From Pseudisothecium myosuroides (taxonomy: Eukaryota > Streptophyta > Bryopsida > Hypnales > Lembophyllaceae), in assembly GCA_951799445.1 (NCBI GenBank), contig OX637289.1:1652501-1716500 (forward strand): a stretch of DNA of 64,000 nucleotides. Direction: 5' to 3'. Below are positions 37,869 to 50,017 of this stretch, piece after piece. Numbering within the stretch: the stretch's first letter is position 1; each line of letters opens with the position of its first letter. Both the position numbers and the translations under genes were made by a program. The notes beneath the pieces were generated by a model. That model had not been told where the DNA came from. It saw only the letters and a list, made by a program, of their open reading frames with translations, and did no database searches.

Positions 37869-40540
37869 TGATTCCAACGCAAAGGTCTTTTGTACTACCG
37901 TGAGCAGATATTCCTGAATCCCTCCTCCAACAGAAAGGGTCTGGATACAGCTACAGGTTCAGTAGATGCCAATCAAAAGTAGATTCTGCAGGGGATTTCT
38001 GCGAGCTAAGTCAAGACTAACACAAAATCTCAGTCTGCAGGTTTCCGTTGTGCTACATGACAGCTCATACCAATATTTTGATGCTCCTTTTAATGCATTG
38101 TTTAGATACGGTATAGATTATCAAGTCAAACGATCACAATGCAATGACCCGTCTCCACAAACGTATAAGCACTCACTTCACCGTAAATCCTCAAAAGTCA
38201 TGAACTTGCCTAAACCCGTCAACCTGGAGCGTTTCCTCTGCTTACCGTAGTCTAAAATCTCAATTCTTCACTCGGAACGAAAGATCGTGTGAAATTACGA
38301 GATTCATATCACATAAGTGACGGTCCATCCAATAACTCTCGGTATCAATGCAGAATGGGAACCATATTCAGCATTCCGGCCTGCATACAAGAACTCACCA
38401 TTTAGTGCGAAGAGCAGTTTCAAACGGCCTTGTGAAACTCACAAAAGCTAACACATCGAATTACAACAACGAATGCCCTTCTAAATTTTGCAGTTGATTT
38501 TGTCACTAAGAAAGGTCACCAAGAAAAGGTCTTACTACCCCCTGACCAACTTAATGAATCGGTTCCATGGCACTCCTGAAGATTCAAAAAATCATCACAA
38601 TATGGCGAAAAATGACGTTTGACACGCGCTTCGTGAGTGTCATTTCATATTCCAGAAAATAATAGCTCATTTTAACGTGAATTGCGGGATAAATTAAGTC
38701 CAAGAGAACAATGAAACAGTAGTAAAATGCATATGTTGGGAAAATTGGCTCCTTAAACGCAATACCTGAATTGCTCTGCGCTTGGAATCACTGCGCCGCT
38801 CGTAATTCGAAGTGGTATAAACTAAGAATTACTAGTTCGTTATCGTACATTACTAGTCAAATTGGTCTGGAAAGGACAAGCGGCGTCAGCCGGAAAATCT
38901 CCGAAGACAATCCTATTGGCATTTCGAAGTTGAAGAAAAGAGAATCGAATAGAGAATGAGTAGAGATGTTTCCTCGGTTTTAAGTCCTCAAAGTTAGCCA
39001 TTTCTTAGAAATTCATAGACCGAAAGTTAAGCCGCGAGGTTGATGATGGATGTTCCTGTGATATCGCCAAATTCCCCAATACCGACTTTGAGCCACGAAC
39101 TGTCGCACCAGCGAATCAGATGCTCGAGCAAGTACATTGCTCAACCCGCAGCCTCTCGAGCGTTATTGAAGACCTTGAGACAGCAATTGATGTTCTCATT
39201 AAAGGAATTGAAAGCAGATGATTACGAAAGTTTAAGGAATCCGGTCAAGTGCCAATGATTGTGTTTTACCAATTCCTGATTCTCGATGATCGCAGTTCCG
39301 AATTTCCGATCACTTCCACAACACTTTCCAAATCACTCAGACAGACCGTGCTTCTCTTTGAACCCGGCCGCCGCCAATCAAACATTCCGTGGAAACTGTA
39401 CGAACGTCGACACTCTGACAAACTCTATCTTAGGTTTTAGCCGATTGCTAAACACCCGAAAATGATTTCTGGAAAGCTGGCCAGAGCCCTGATGCGAGAC
39501 AAGCACGCTTCCAAGCATACAAACTCTAAACCAAGCAACGAAAGAAGCACGACAGAAAAAGAACAAACAAAACGACCGTCCTGCTCGTCCACTAAGGTTA
39601 ATTCTTCCAGATGAGGAGAAACAGTTATCGTCAGCTCCAACTCTGATTTAAGACAATGTTCCTACCATCGCCCTTGCACGAGCAGGAACACAACCACTCC
39701 ATATATGACGCCTCGAACGCTATCATCAAAACTGAAACTTCATCATCGTAGAGCTAAGTGATCGTACCGATGTGGAAAACGTCGCCACAAATTCAAGAGA
39801 ATCGCAAGCTAAGTGACTCCCCCGTCAATTTCTGTTTCGGAGCCTTCAACCGCGGCTGTACCGAACACACCACGGTCACAAGAACATCATTGCAAGCACC
39901 AAAACAATTGTACTCAACCGCTAATACAAATCACCTTAATTGTTCAACTAAACGCAGCACCGTAACCTGACACACCAAATGAAATTAAACACTCCTTCCG
40001 CAATTGAGCACCGCAACTGAGCACCTCCCCTGCCACACTAATTAAATCCCAAAGATCATCACCTCAGCTCAGAAACTAGAAGGATCGTTTCCTAACCTCT
40101 CACAGTGCATCAAAACTTCCTAATCGCCGCCTGCACACGACCTCCACCCAGCAAACATGCATCCTACGAAGAAACATCCACTCCGAAGTCGACTTCAGAC
40201 AAGGCAGACTCCGGCCTTGATCGCCCTGGCCTCTATCTCCCTCGATGCTTCGTGAAAAGCCACGCGACTCGTCTCAAACGATTCGCAATCGTTCAAATGG
40301 AACTCTGCGCAGCATCGCTTGGCAGTCATACGGCGACAATGAACGCAGCGAGACGGCGAACTCACAGATTCCGCTCTCACAATCGTCCTCGCGCTTCGAA
40401 GGCTCTGCATTACAATCAAGACCTTCTGCTGTGCAAATGGTTCTTTTCACACCGTCCTGTCAGACAATCCAGCCGTTTACCTTACAGTAATTTACAGTAC
40501 TGTACGGATACTAGATTGGTTCTTACTTCGTAAATCGATT
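37869..40540 (-). promoter_or_regulatory. Long GC-richer 5' region of the kinase gene
   Basis: The 2.7 kb before the kinase start has a composition like the gene body, not like the AT-rich flank, and the change back is abrupt at about 40.54 kb. This suggests a long 5' untranslated leader with one or more introns, or a promoter island. The frame upstream of ATG 37868 is open to about 37973 but contains no other ATG. Short open frames on both strands (for example 40105-40533) have no recognisable family. Exact promoter and leader exons cannot be placed. Confidence 0.4.
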
Positions 40541-40746
40541 CAATCCAGTTACTGCGAGATTCACTGCGGTAATATATTTTTTTACATCGAATGTCGTGTT
40601 TCTGCCAGAACAATTTTTATTAAAAAAACTATAACGACTTCACTGCAAAAAGATATTCCCATCTATTCACTGTGTCCGCCATAATATTCTTGAATAGGAA
40701 GATTTGGATACCTTTTCTATAATAGCACAATAACATGAATACAGTA

Positions 40747-41135
40747 AGGAGTAGCAGTCTCTAAAAGCGACCATTTAAGGGCTGGTCCGCCTTTTTCACA
40801 GGTTTTCATGAACAAAAATATTCTTAAATCATTTTTCAGTGATAAAAAAATGGATGCAGAACATAACACAAGTGGTTTCATATTTTTTGAAGCATTTTTG
40901 AATTACTTATGAATTTTCAAAGACTTTTGATGTAGGCACCTACTTGTGATCCTAAGTCTTCCAAAATCTAACCACTTGCAACTCCTAAAGTGATTTGAGT
41001 AAATGGAGGCCAATGATTGGCTCTTGCAATAGATAATGTTTTTCTTTTGATTCTCTCAATGGCTTGAGAGGTCCATTTAAGACCTAAATATAGGATCCGT
41101 TTAAAGAGGCCGGTTGCTTTTATAGACTCCTACCT
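40747..41135. mobile_element. TA-type MITE related to AGGTAGGAGG clan (copy X2)
   Basis: Starts after TA with AGGAGTAGCAGTCTCTAAAA and ends TATAGACTCCTACCT. The interior (CCATTTAAGGGCTGG near the start, GACCTAAATATAGGATC near the end) matches the copy at 57945-58635 closely, and X1 and X3 more distantly. No coding capacity. Confidence 0.75.
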
Positions 41136-41621
41136 TTTACAACAACATTCAGTAACCTTCACTATTGTTGCCTTTGAATCTTCTCCACAAAGTTCATCGA
41201 GTAGTAACTTACTTGTTGTTAATGATTATTGCATTTTTTTTTAATTATGTTTCTTATCGATTGTTTCGATTAATGTTCTTTTAATGATTTTAATTATTGA
41301 TTTTTTTGCTAATTGTTTTTTGTAAACCTTTCAATATTTTCATGCATTTGTTTTCATATGCCTCCTATAGCTTCTGATGAAGGATGAAATGATGTCAAAT
41401 ATTCTACATCATTCCATTGAGGGAAGGCTAGGGCAACCTAATTATAGGCTACTAAATGTTATCATTCATGTTAGAAAAGCATCATTTGGAGAAAGCTTTT
41501 CATTCAAGAATTTTATAGTGAGATTTTTTTGAGGAAATATGAGATGGTCCACCTATCATAATTTGGTTAATAATGAGTGACAATTTGTCACTTGTATGCT
41601 TCTAGCTTTTCTAGGCTTCCC
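41136..41621. other. AT-rich intergenic DNA, no gene seen
   Basis: No supported feature between two transposons. Confidence 0.5.
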
Positions 41622-41625
41622 TTAA

Positions 41626-41867
41626 CCCTTGACCGCCCAGCGCATGTTTACCAAAATCCAAAACCTTCTCAATTCATTTCAATCAAAATGTCATCCAAAA
41701 TGAGATCCATAGATACTGATAGTACGGATTGGTAGTGAAAACAAGCCAAAGAGATGAAGGGAAATGGACAAATGCTTTGACCGTATCATTGAAAAGATTA
41801 TACTAGTCAAAGGTCACAATCTTTCAATTCCGGAAGGCCATATTTGAGGTGCTTGGGCACTCAGGGG
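41626..41867. mobile_element. Short TTAA-flanked element (copy L)
   Basis: Only 242 bp. Left end CCCTTGACCGCCCAGCGC, right end GTGCTTGGGCACTCAGGGG, flanked by TTAA (41622-41625 and 41868-41871). The ends keep the clan pattern (C run, purine, then GCCC) but the interior is unique in this window, so it is a distinct subfamily or an internal-deletion form. Confidence 0.68.
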
Positions 41868-41938
41868 TTAATACTTCTTTTTATTTTCTCAATTCGAGAG
41901 ACCACAAAGTTTATCTATAGTTAGGACCACAAAGTATT

Positions 41939-41995
41939 GGACAAGCAAGGGATCTTTGGACAAGCAAGGGATCTTTGGACAAGCAAGGGATCTTT
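41939..41995. repeat. Three perfect tandem copies of a 19-bp unit
   Basis: GGACAAGCAAGGGATCTTT occurs three times without mismatch at 41939, 41958 and 41977. Perfect identity suggests recent slippage or expansion. Confidence 0.92.
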
Positions 41996-42798
41996 GAGCA
42001 TGCAAGCTTCCGACATGCAAGCAGTTCAAAGAATGTTCAGTATGGCTACAAGAATATAAATAACAAATAGTTGCTAGTAGAAAGATGCTACAAAAAAACA
42101 ACCAATCCAAGTGGCTTGCAACAATTGGATTTACTTGAGAAGTCACTACTGTACCCTTTACAAACTACTTCGTATTATTCCTGTCCACCATGCCAAGCAA
42201 CTTGAAAACTTTGTTTTTTGAAGTAAGGAAATTTTGAATGGCAAAATGTTGGAAAACTCGAGATTTTGCGTGTCCCCACACTATCATTGGAAAACAGTTC
42301 CTGAATATTTTCTGAACCGTACAGCACAGAGGGAGTATGGTAGTAACTCATTATCATCTTCCACATAAGTGTATTCAGTCCATTTGATAAGCAATAAGAG
42401 CATCGGTTGGTTTTGTTTGTTTGTTGCTTTGATTCTCCGAATATTGGTACACCCTACCCTTCAATTCGTAGGCTCCGATGATTCCAAGGTGCTTTCAGTG
42501 AGTAAAGTTTCGGGTATTTTATATTTTATATGGCCCCAAAAACCGACCTGATGTGGATGTGGCGGACTGGCGGGTGTGAGAGGAACGGACCTAAATTTGG
42601 TTGTCTGAAGGCCCCAGGCGTGGGCGGCGCAGCCAACAATGCACTTGAAAGTTAAGGCTGGCTTTGAGTTCAATGGAAGTTGTCCATGTGTTTCAAAAAA
42701 TATAAGATAAGGGCGGGCTTTGAGGTGCTGTCATGGACATTGACAATACTATGGTGATGCCGTTTGGTACAGTGAGTTACTGGTGTGTTTTTTGGTGT
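41996..42798. other. Intergenic DNA, no gene seen
   Basis: Mixed composition. A GAGGGAGTATGG near 42.33 kb resembles one Stowaway end, but no partner was found. No gene recognised. Confidence 0.4.
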
Positions 42799-43100
42799 TT
42801 TTTGAACAAATGGGAAATCCATTGCATTAAAAAAAGAACCACGTACAAGACGGCCAAGCCATAAGGCTGGACAATGAAGAGATATAGTGGAGCCACCCAT
42901 AACCGCCCGAATAAGCACCTGTGGACATGATGTGGGGTACTTGAAGGCGAAAGAAAAATTCTTGCACGTGTAGAGACAGAAATGATGGGGATTGCCCAAA
43001 TTTTGGGAATTTTATCACCCAAAGTCAATTTACAATGAATTTTGCAAGGCAAAAGTTGCGCCGGACCCATGGCCAATGTGTAGAGTCTTCCAATTTTGAT
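42799..43100 (-). mobile_element. Degenerate non-LTR retroposon tail, reverse orientation
   Basis: On the minus strand the sequence ends TAATGCAATGGATTTCCCAT followed by TTGTTCAAAAAAC, closely matching the tail of the retroposon at 6537-7221. The translated end (LFLMQWISHLF) also matches. The poly(A) is eroded and the 5' boundary is not clear, so the start near 43.1 kb is approximate. Confidence 0.55.
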
Positions 43101-43320
43101 CATTAAATAACTTTTTACCTAATCATTATTTCCTACTTTTTTTTCCACAACTTGGGACATGTGTCATGTATTTATTAGTTCCAACCTTAAAAATGAAAAA
43201 AAAAAACATTTAAAGCGTGGTCGGAGATACGTGCACCTATAGGTCTGGAATGGGTCAGCGGTCGGGAATGGGGTATACTATAATGAGCGGAAGAAAGGAG
43301 TGAGTTGCTGGTTTGGGCAG

Positions 43321-43595
43321 GACATTAAATCCGTCCCACGAGGTGGGCCTTGCAAGGTTAAGATGCAAGAATTTTACCCCGGAGAAAATGCAGGAATCTT
43401 TTATTTTTCACATATTTTTTATTTGTAAATTTTGAATTCATATTTGCAATCAGAGGCCCCAACTTAGCTAGGATAAGACTACACCTAACCCTAGACATGA
43501 CTCAAAATAGGGGCAAGATTCTACTTTTATCCCCCCCCCTCCAATTTCTTTTTTTTCACCCTGTTGGTTCCACTTCGTGAGACGGATTTAATGTC
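43321..43595. mobile_element. MITE with GACATTAAATCCGTC ends (copy W1)
   Basis: Terminal repeats GACATTAAATCCGTCCCACG and CGTGAGACGGATTTAATGTC. The interior includes GAGGCCCCAACTTAGCTAGG and a C run at about 43.53 kb. It is related to the copy at 50018-50278. The target duplication could not be resolved. Non-coding. Confidence 0.72.
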
Positions 43596-43649
43596 ATGCT
43601 TGGTTTGGCCCATAACTTAACTAAATTTGTCATGCCATTTGGAAGGGCC

Positions 43650-43873
43650 GGGTGAATTGACCCCCTTGCTCGGCCCCTCGCAAAAACACTAAATTTTTTA
43701 TTTTCCATGCATGTTATAATTTGTAAATTTTGAATTCATGTTTGCAATTAGAGGCCCCAAATTATCTAGGAGAGGTGCATAAGGTAAATTAATAAAGCAC
43801 AAAATAGGGGCCTTTTTTTTACCTACACCCCTGGAATGACTTGGAGTGGCCGAGTGAGGGGGCCAATTCCCCC
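43650..43873. mobile_element. MITE with GGTGAATTGACCCCC ends (copy W3)
   Basis: Ends GGTGAATTGACCCCCTTGC and GTGAGGGGGCCAATTCCCC. The core (GAATTCATGTTTGCAATTAG, GAGGCCCCAAATTATCTAGG) is shared with W1, W2 and W4, although the ends differ from W1 and W2. Boundaries are approximate. Confidence 0.55.
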
Positions 43874-44053
43874 AAACCATTTTGAAGTGTGCATCTTGTT
43901 CACCTGTTCACTAAATAATGAAATTAATCTCTCGACATGTGACACTATAAATATTTGCTCTTATTGTACAAGAATGAACTACTTTTGTATTAGATATTGT
44001 TGTCAACTAGGTAAGCTAGCTTATGACAGGCATACTACCTAATGCACACAGCT

Positions 44054-44290
44054 AAGGTGAACCAACCCCCTTGCTTGTCCTCCCTAAATCAATCCAAGGG
44101 TGCATGTAAAAACTAGACCCCCTATTTTGTACTTGATTGTTTTATCTTCTACACCTCTCCTAGCTAATTTGGAGCCTCCAATTGCAAATATGAATTCAAA
44201 ATTTGCAAATTTTATCATGCATGGAAAATAAAAAATTAGCATTTTTCATAGGGATAAAATTGAAGATGAGTGAGGGGGTCAATTCACCTT
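44054..44290. mobile_element. MITE with AAGGTGAAYYRACCCCC ends (copy W4)
   Basis: Left end AAGGTGAACCAACCCCCTTG, right end GAGGGGGTCAATTCACCTT. It carries the shared core in inverted orientation relative to W3 (AGCTAATTTGGAGCCTCC). 237 bp, non-coding. Confidence 0.65.
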
Positions 44291-45249
44291 GGCCATATAC
44301 ACCTAGGATTTGATCCATTACAATCTTACATCAACCCATGACAAATTTATTGCAATAAATGAGATTTGAGTTGATTAGGTTGAGTCAGTGGCTACAATCA
44401 ATGCCTTGTGTGATGGTGGGTGAAGGAGTTATTTGTGATTGCAATAGGAACTTCCACCTTTCTAGTGTAAATCATGACAAAAAGTAACTTTTTTATTCCT
44501 TCATGTTATGGCCATGTTAGAAAATATTGTGGCCATGTTAGTAACTGCTTGAGGTGATAAGGTGACCATTATGGAGATACTTTTGGGTGGTTTGGGAGTA
44601 GATCTAGAGACTTCTTTTGGGCCAATTAGGTAGCACACTTCAAAAATTTATAACAAATTTATACTTTGTTAAAAACATAAAATTTGAATTGTTCTCTCCA
44701 TTTTTCACATTTGTCTTCAAATTAAAAAATTAAAAAAATTCAATAATGTCAATAAAACAAACTAATTATTATGCTTATCATAGGTTGATTTACTTTAATT
44801 AGGACTCATGAACCTCCATATGTTCAAATTGATCTTAAGAATATTTGTTGACTTTGATGGCATGTAAAGTAACAATTTTGGGATAAGGCAATCTAATTTC
44901 ACTATTTAGCGTAGTTTTTAGTTTTCACTAAGTAGTCTTGTTTTGAAACTATTAAATAAGGGATTGCATACCGTAGCCACAGGTCACCTTCGGTGAAAAA
45001 TAATTAAAAATTTCCAAAGCTAAATGGTTTTGAAAATTTATCAAGTCATCTTGCCAAATCCAAGGAAAATTAATTGTAAGGAAATCAAAATGTTGGAAAA
45101 GATTCTAGTACAACTTCATGCCAACACATGTCCACTAAATAGTGGATGGAAAGGTCGTTTTTATAATCAAATCATTGTCCATCATGAATTCTCAAAGGGT
45201 ATGGGACAATTTGAAGATGAAAGCTTGACCGCTCATTGTCAAAACTTAG
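44291..45249. other. AT-rich intergenic DNA, no gene seen
   Basis: No supported feature. Short open frames such as 45024-45278 have no family resemblance. Confidence 0.5.
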
Positions 45250-45727
45250 GAATTGTGCACAAATTGTGTTCAATGTAGAACTTTAGACCTCATTTTGGCA
45301 TGGTAAAATAAATTTTTTCAAAAACTTTGAACTAAGAAAAGTTGGTAAGTTGAGCTAACTTTCTTCTTCAAAAGCCCGTTTGTAATTTTGAAATTCCAAA
45401 AAAAAGTTATAGATAAAATTTAGAGAGAATGTTTGAAAATATAAAAGGAAATCTCCCTCCCAATCCCTCTCTAAATTTTGTCCATAACTTTTTATTGGAG
45501 GCTTGAAATCCCAAAAGAATTTTTGGAAACAAAATTTAGCTTGATTACCCTACTTTTCTTAGTTCAAAGTATTTTGGTATAAGTTATTCTACTATGCTAA
45601 AATGAGGTATGAAGTTTTACATTGAACACAATTCCTGCTTTTGACTTAGCTAGGTATGAGCAGTTGAGCTTCTACTAATTCTAATTTACATATCTCACAT
45701 GGGTCAGATGTTTTACCTTCTACCACC
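45250..45727. mobile_element. Foldback element (copy V1)
   Basis: Long inverted repeat: GACCTCATTTTGGCATGGTA on the left arm near 45.29 kb pairs with TACTATGCTAAAATGAGGT on the right arm near 45.59 kb. The pairing runs inward to a loop near 45.45 kb. The right end, including TACCTTCTACCACCCC, matches the outer part of the foldback at 59.0-59.6 kb; the left outer part is missing. Non-coding. Confidence 0.7.
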
Positions 45728-47091
45728 CCATTTTTTATTAAAAAAATTGTCAGTATAACTTCATTTACTCACAACAAAAGTATATTTTAAATCCATATGA
45801 GGTGGTTGCCGAGTAATTACAATGTTCTTGAGTTTAATACTGAAATTTAAGAAATAATATTTCAAATTAATCTTTGCTGAAGTTCATTTTTAACTGTAAT
45901 TAATTATTCGGCATAAGTGTGTCAAAGGTGACCTCTAGATATGGTAATCACAATATAGATGACTTGTTTTAAGAAGTAAGATTATCACAATGAAGGGAGC
46001 TAGCAATTGAGATATTTTTTGAGTTTTATCAACTAATTTCCTTTAAATCCTACATTGAACTGTTTTTTCAAGTACCAAGTCCATTTTTATCTTTATTTTT
46101 TATTCTAAATAGAAATTTCATAGATTTTTTCACCAATTTTTACCAATGTTTTCAAATTGCAACCTAATAGTATTTTTTTTTTGTCATTTTTTATAAAGTG
46201 CCAAAGTGGCAATATTAAATGTTATAGTAATGCTCCAAATTTTGACATTCATCCACATATTGGATAGAAAATATCACATTAGCACATATTACATATTCAT
46301 AATTTTGTTTTCATCCGCAATCTGGCAATTTCATCCAAAATTTATTTCTAATTTGAAGTTTTTTGGCAATTTGCCGCCCTTCCAATACTATTGGTGTTCT
46401 AGGGGCATCGTGCATAGCCCATTACTTTGGTACTAATGGCCACCAAATCGCCAAAAAATACCTGTTGCAACCAAGTTTTTTTCCCAATTCCACCAGCTAA
46501 CAAATGATCTAACCAACGATTCTTCCCAAACACCGAGGAGAGTTGAGAGAAGAGAATTACATTGACCAAACTTTTTGACCAGTCGGTGCACTTCTCCACC
46601 GTAATCTAAAGGGGCCCTTACATGCTCTACTCAAAATGAGATTTATAAATTAATTGAAAACTTAGTGTGGAAGATTTTATGCTGCGGTTTTGTATGGCAT
46701 CAGTCGTCCACCCAATACTAACAAGACATCATGAAGCATTTGATTAAGCGAGAATCTTGAAGAGAAAGGTATCCACAGAAGAAGTTGTCAAGATTGAACA
46801 ATGCTAAAGGGTAAGTTAAGTTGGGTATTGTTGATATTGCTAAACTCTACTGCTCTGCAAGACTCTATAAGCTTATTTGGGTACTGACCTTCATTCACTA
46901 GAGTGTTGCGCATTCAGTTATCCTTAGTATTTCCAACAACTTGGATGAAACATGAAAATTGTGGATGAAAACTCAAGTACTCATCTGAAAATGGATACAT
47001 CATCCAAATAAGAGCGATAGCAACTGAAGCTTCCCAAGATTCTGTCAAAATTTAACAACTTCATCCATTATGACAGAGAAAAAATTCCAGT
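45728..47091. other. AT-rich intergenic DNA, no gene seen
   Basis: No gene or bounded transposon recognised. Confidence 0.5.
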
Positions 47092-47425
47092 GCCATGCAT
47101 CAATGTTACCTTTTGGGAATCTTGTAAAGAGGCTCATGTGGCAACATCAATGTTACTTTTAGGGGATCTTATAAAGATGCTCATATGACAACGTCAATTT
47201 TACTTTGGAGAATCTTATAAAGATGCTCATGTTGCAACATCAATCTTACATTTTAGGCATCTTATAAAGATGCTCATATGGCAACATCAATTTTACCTTT
47301 TGGGGATCTTGTAAAGATGCTCATGTGGCAATGTCAATGTTACTTTGGCGGATCTTGAAAAGATGCTCATGTCGCAATATCAATGTTACCTTTTGAAAAT
47401 CTTATAAAGATGTTCATGTGACAAA
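47092..47425. repeat. Minisatellite, 46-47-bp unit, about seven copies
   Basis: The phrase GATGCTCAT recurs at 47129 (variant GAGGCTCAT), 47176, 47222, 47269, 47316, 47362 and 47409 (variant). The steps are 46 or 47 bases. Units contain CAACATCAATGTTAC and GATCTTATAAA. Divergence between units is moderate, so the array is not recent. No open frame spans it. Confidence 0.88.
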
Positions 47426-47452
47426 TTGGGGATCACTCACATATGACATTCA

Positions 47453-48622
47453 CTCCTAAAGGACCAAGGGCCTCCTACTATGTGAGATTGGTGGGCAAAG
47501 TTTGCAAGGAGCTACAAGGTCCAAATAAGCAAAGGCGTTGATATGCGGCCCCAATGGATGGAAGAGGGATCAAATAAAAATAGCACGCATATTGATAAGA
47601 TATAGCAAACTCAACCAATGGGCTTATCCACCGATTTCAGTGAAACAAGAAATCTTCCTTTTCCATTCACTGAGGCTGGCAAGACAATTGATGGGATCTT
47701 TTTGTCTTCTAGTATGTTTTTGCCCACCAATCTCACATGGTAGGAGGCCCCAAGCATCCCCTCAAGGAACATAACAAGGTTCGTGTAGGTTCTTATGATT
47801 TCAATTTTTTACATGATTTTCTGAAACTATTTTTGAAGATAGGAAGGCACATTGGCTTTCCAAGAGTATAATTTTTGATTCAATCAATGACCAGGAGCAA
47901 AGTTATACTACACTGAGCTGAAAAGGCAATTTATTGAACAATACAAAAAAATCACATAAAGTCAAAATAATAGAAAATACTTTTGCTTACATAGAAAGCT
48001 TTGATTCATTCCATTTAGATTAGTAATGAGAAAGTGATTGAAAGTCTTGTTTTTTGGATAATTCAATTATTTCTTTAAAAAATAAATTATACAATTCATA
48101 TGTGAACTCAATTTTTGCAATTAAAAAAAAGGTTCGACAAGATTTAGTTTGCTTGCTAGAGCAATCTCACCATTGTGATCAGAGTGTTTTAATACCATTT
48201 TAGGACTATTAAAGGATTTTTTTCTTATGTCATACTTGCTTCTACATAATCTTTTTTTAAGAATGATAATTATGGGATTTTTTTAATAAAAATTCCAGAT
48301 CCAACTCAATTTTCAGGAACAAAATTTTTTAATTCAAAATCTATAGTGCAAAAATTTTAAGTTTGAAAAGATTCAAAGTCAAAAAACCTAGTCATGGAAG
48401 GTGCAAAAAAATTTTGCTCTCTTCACATTAAATGCAAATATCTTGCAATCTATACAATCAAAGTTTCCAAAATTTCTTCTACACACTCTTATATTAGTCT
48501 AGTGTAAGATCCGCTGGTAAGATTTGCAAAAAGAAACAAAACATTTAAAGTTTTGCACCTTGCAATCAGAATGACAACTTTGAGTGTTCTTTAACAACAA
48601 CAGGGCCTTGGTCCTTTAGGGG
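47453..48622 (+). mobile_element. TTAA-type element, ~0.9 kb type (copy E), interrupted
   Basis: Left end CTCCTAAAGGACCAAGGG, right end GGCCTTGGTCCTTTAGGGG. The flanks are decayed TTAA (TTCA on the left, ATAA on the right). The interior follows the 0.9-kb subfamily in the same orientation as copies A and F. A 277-bp element is nested a few bases from the left end. Mutated flanks suggest an old insertion. Confidence 0.75.
47471..47747. mobile_element. MITE with 29-bp near-perfect inverted ends, nested in E (N1)
   Basis: Ends starting CCTCCTACTATGTGAGATTG and mirrored by CAATCTCACATGGTAGGAGG, with one mismatch over about 29 bp. The sharp ends suggest a young insertion. Flanking GGCC on both sides may be a 4-bp target duplication, but the palindromic flank makes this ambiguous. 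Single copy in the window. Confidence 0.72.
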
Positions 48623-48989
48623 ATAAAACTTCAATTTATGTATTCCTTGAAGGCTCTCAACATAGTTAATATTTTCAAACATATAAAAGATGAGTTATAA
48701 AGTGCAATTTAGGAGGCTAATTTAGTAATTAATTTCACAAGCTTTAAAATATGACCTATAGATTGTATCTGTATAGTTTGGATCCACCATTGCATCAAGC
48801 AATGTTTTTTGATACATTAATTTTAAAACTTATCATCTATAAATCTTCCTAAAAGCAATCGTAAATTGGATTTTGATGATTTATTTTTGATGCAATGACT
48901 TTAAATCTATAGTTCTTATTGTAGTACTTTTTTATTTTTTTTAGTACTTTTTAAATGAAGTTTTTTATGAAGGCACATAAATATCTTCA
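48623..48989. other. AT-rich intergenic DNA, no gene seen
   Basis: No supported feature. Confidence 0.5.
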
Positions 48990-49281
48990 CTTACACATGA
49001 ATTAGATGAGATTCACCTTCTCAACAAGGTCATGAGTTCCTCCAAGTTCCCGGACTGTGGAAACTCGACCATACAAAAAATCTGACATGGCAGAGCAACT
49101 ACCACATCAGATAATAATACATAATTATTTTTTAATTATAAAAATAATAATTTATTTATTTTTTAATTATTTTTATTTTTTAATTATTTTTTATTCTAAC
49201 TAGCATTGGTTGGTTCACTGCGTGCATGGGGAGCGGGCCTGAAATGGCCCCTTTAACCCCCAAAAATCTCTTCTAATGCAA
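48990..49281. mobile_element. Degenerate element of the GGAACTC/AGAAGAGA family (copy Z3)
   Basis: Contains GAGTTCCTCCAAGTTCCCGG on the left and ends AAAAATCTCTTCTAATG on the right, as in the copies at 53.2-53.8 and 53.9-54.3 kb. Between them is a very AT-rich core and a CATCAGAT phrase shared with Z2. The left boundary is not clear. Confidence 0.4.
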
Positions 49282-49537
49282 ATAAATAAGCAACCATGTT
49301 TTTAAGAATGAAGAATGAGAATTAATGCTTGGATCCATGGATGCACCACAAGGTTATTTTTGGCTCCACCAAAAATTGCTTGCCATAAGGCTTGCCACAA
49401 AGTTGCAGGCAATGCCACACAAGCACACTTCCTTCACTTCGTCCTATTGTCGCCTCTTGCTTTTTCTCCTTTCAAAATATTTCAGCGGGAATTCCTTAAC
49501 TTTTATAAATTTTCTTCTCAACTTAGTACCAGGCTTA

Positions 49538-49856
49538 AGGTAGGAGGTTCTAAAAGCGCTTAGGCTTTAAAATTGCCCCCCTCCTCAAATGTACACTATT
49601 TGTATATGTTTTTTTTTGTTGTATCAACAGTGTACAAATAGTGTATATTTGAGTAGGAGGACGATTTTAAAGTCCTAGGTCATTTCAACTTCAAAAATTC
49701 ATAACTAATTTCACAAAGCTCCAAAAAATATGAAACGACTAGAGTTAGATGCCAATTCCGTTTGTCTTTCAACTGAGAAAAATTTGATGAAAAATATTTC
49801 AAGAAGTCAAATTCAGGTTTCAGCTCTTAGATGGGCGCTCATGGACCTCCTACCCT
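49538..49856. mobile_element. TA-flanked MITE, AGGTAGGAGG ends (copy X5), with inner palindrome
   Basis: Ends AGGTAGGAGGTTCTAAAAG and GGACCTCCTACCCT, flanked by TA at 49536-49537 and 49857-49858. Inside, 49567-49676 forms a second palindrome (AAATGTACACTATTTGTA paired with TACAAATAGTGTATATTT), possibly an independent small MITE insertion. Non-coding. Confidence 0.75.
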
Positions 49857-50017
49857 TACTTCCTTCATCACCTCAGTCATCTCTCTGTTTCTCCTCCTTT
49901 TTGAAAATTGTCAACTGGAGACTTAAATAACAGATTTTGTTGAAGGATCATGGAATCAATTGATCCACTTTGACTTTGCAAGGGATCAAGATGTGTTGTC
50001 ATGTTTGAGCAATGGGG

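Noticed and set aside
40105..40533. 142-codon plus-strand open frame upstream of the kinase
   Set aside because: Composition is Arg/Ser/His-rich and low-complexity, there are overlapping frames on the other strand, and no motif is recognised.
41889..42366. Possible Stowaway element ending GAGGGAGTA near 42.33 kb
   Set aside because: No matching left end with TA could be found.
47092..47425. Regular repeat considered as a CRISPR-like array
   Set aside because: Plant nuclear context, units diverged throughout with no constant repeat and unique spacer pattern; it is a minisatellite.
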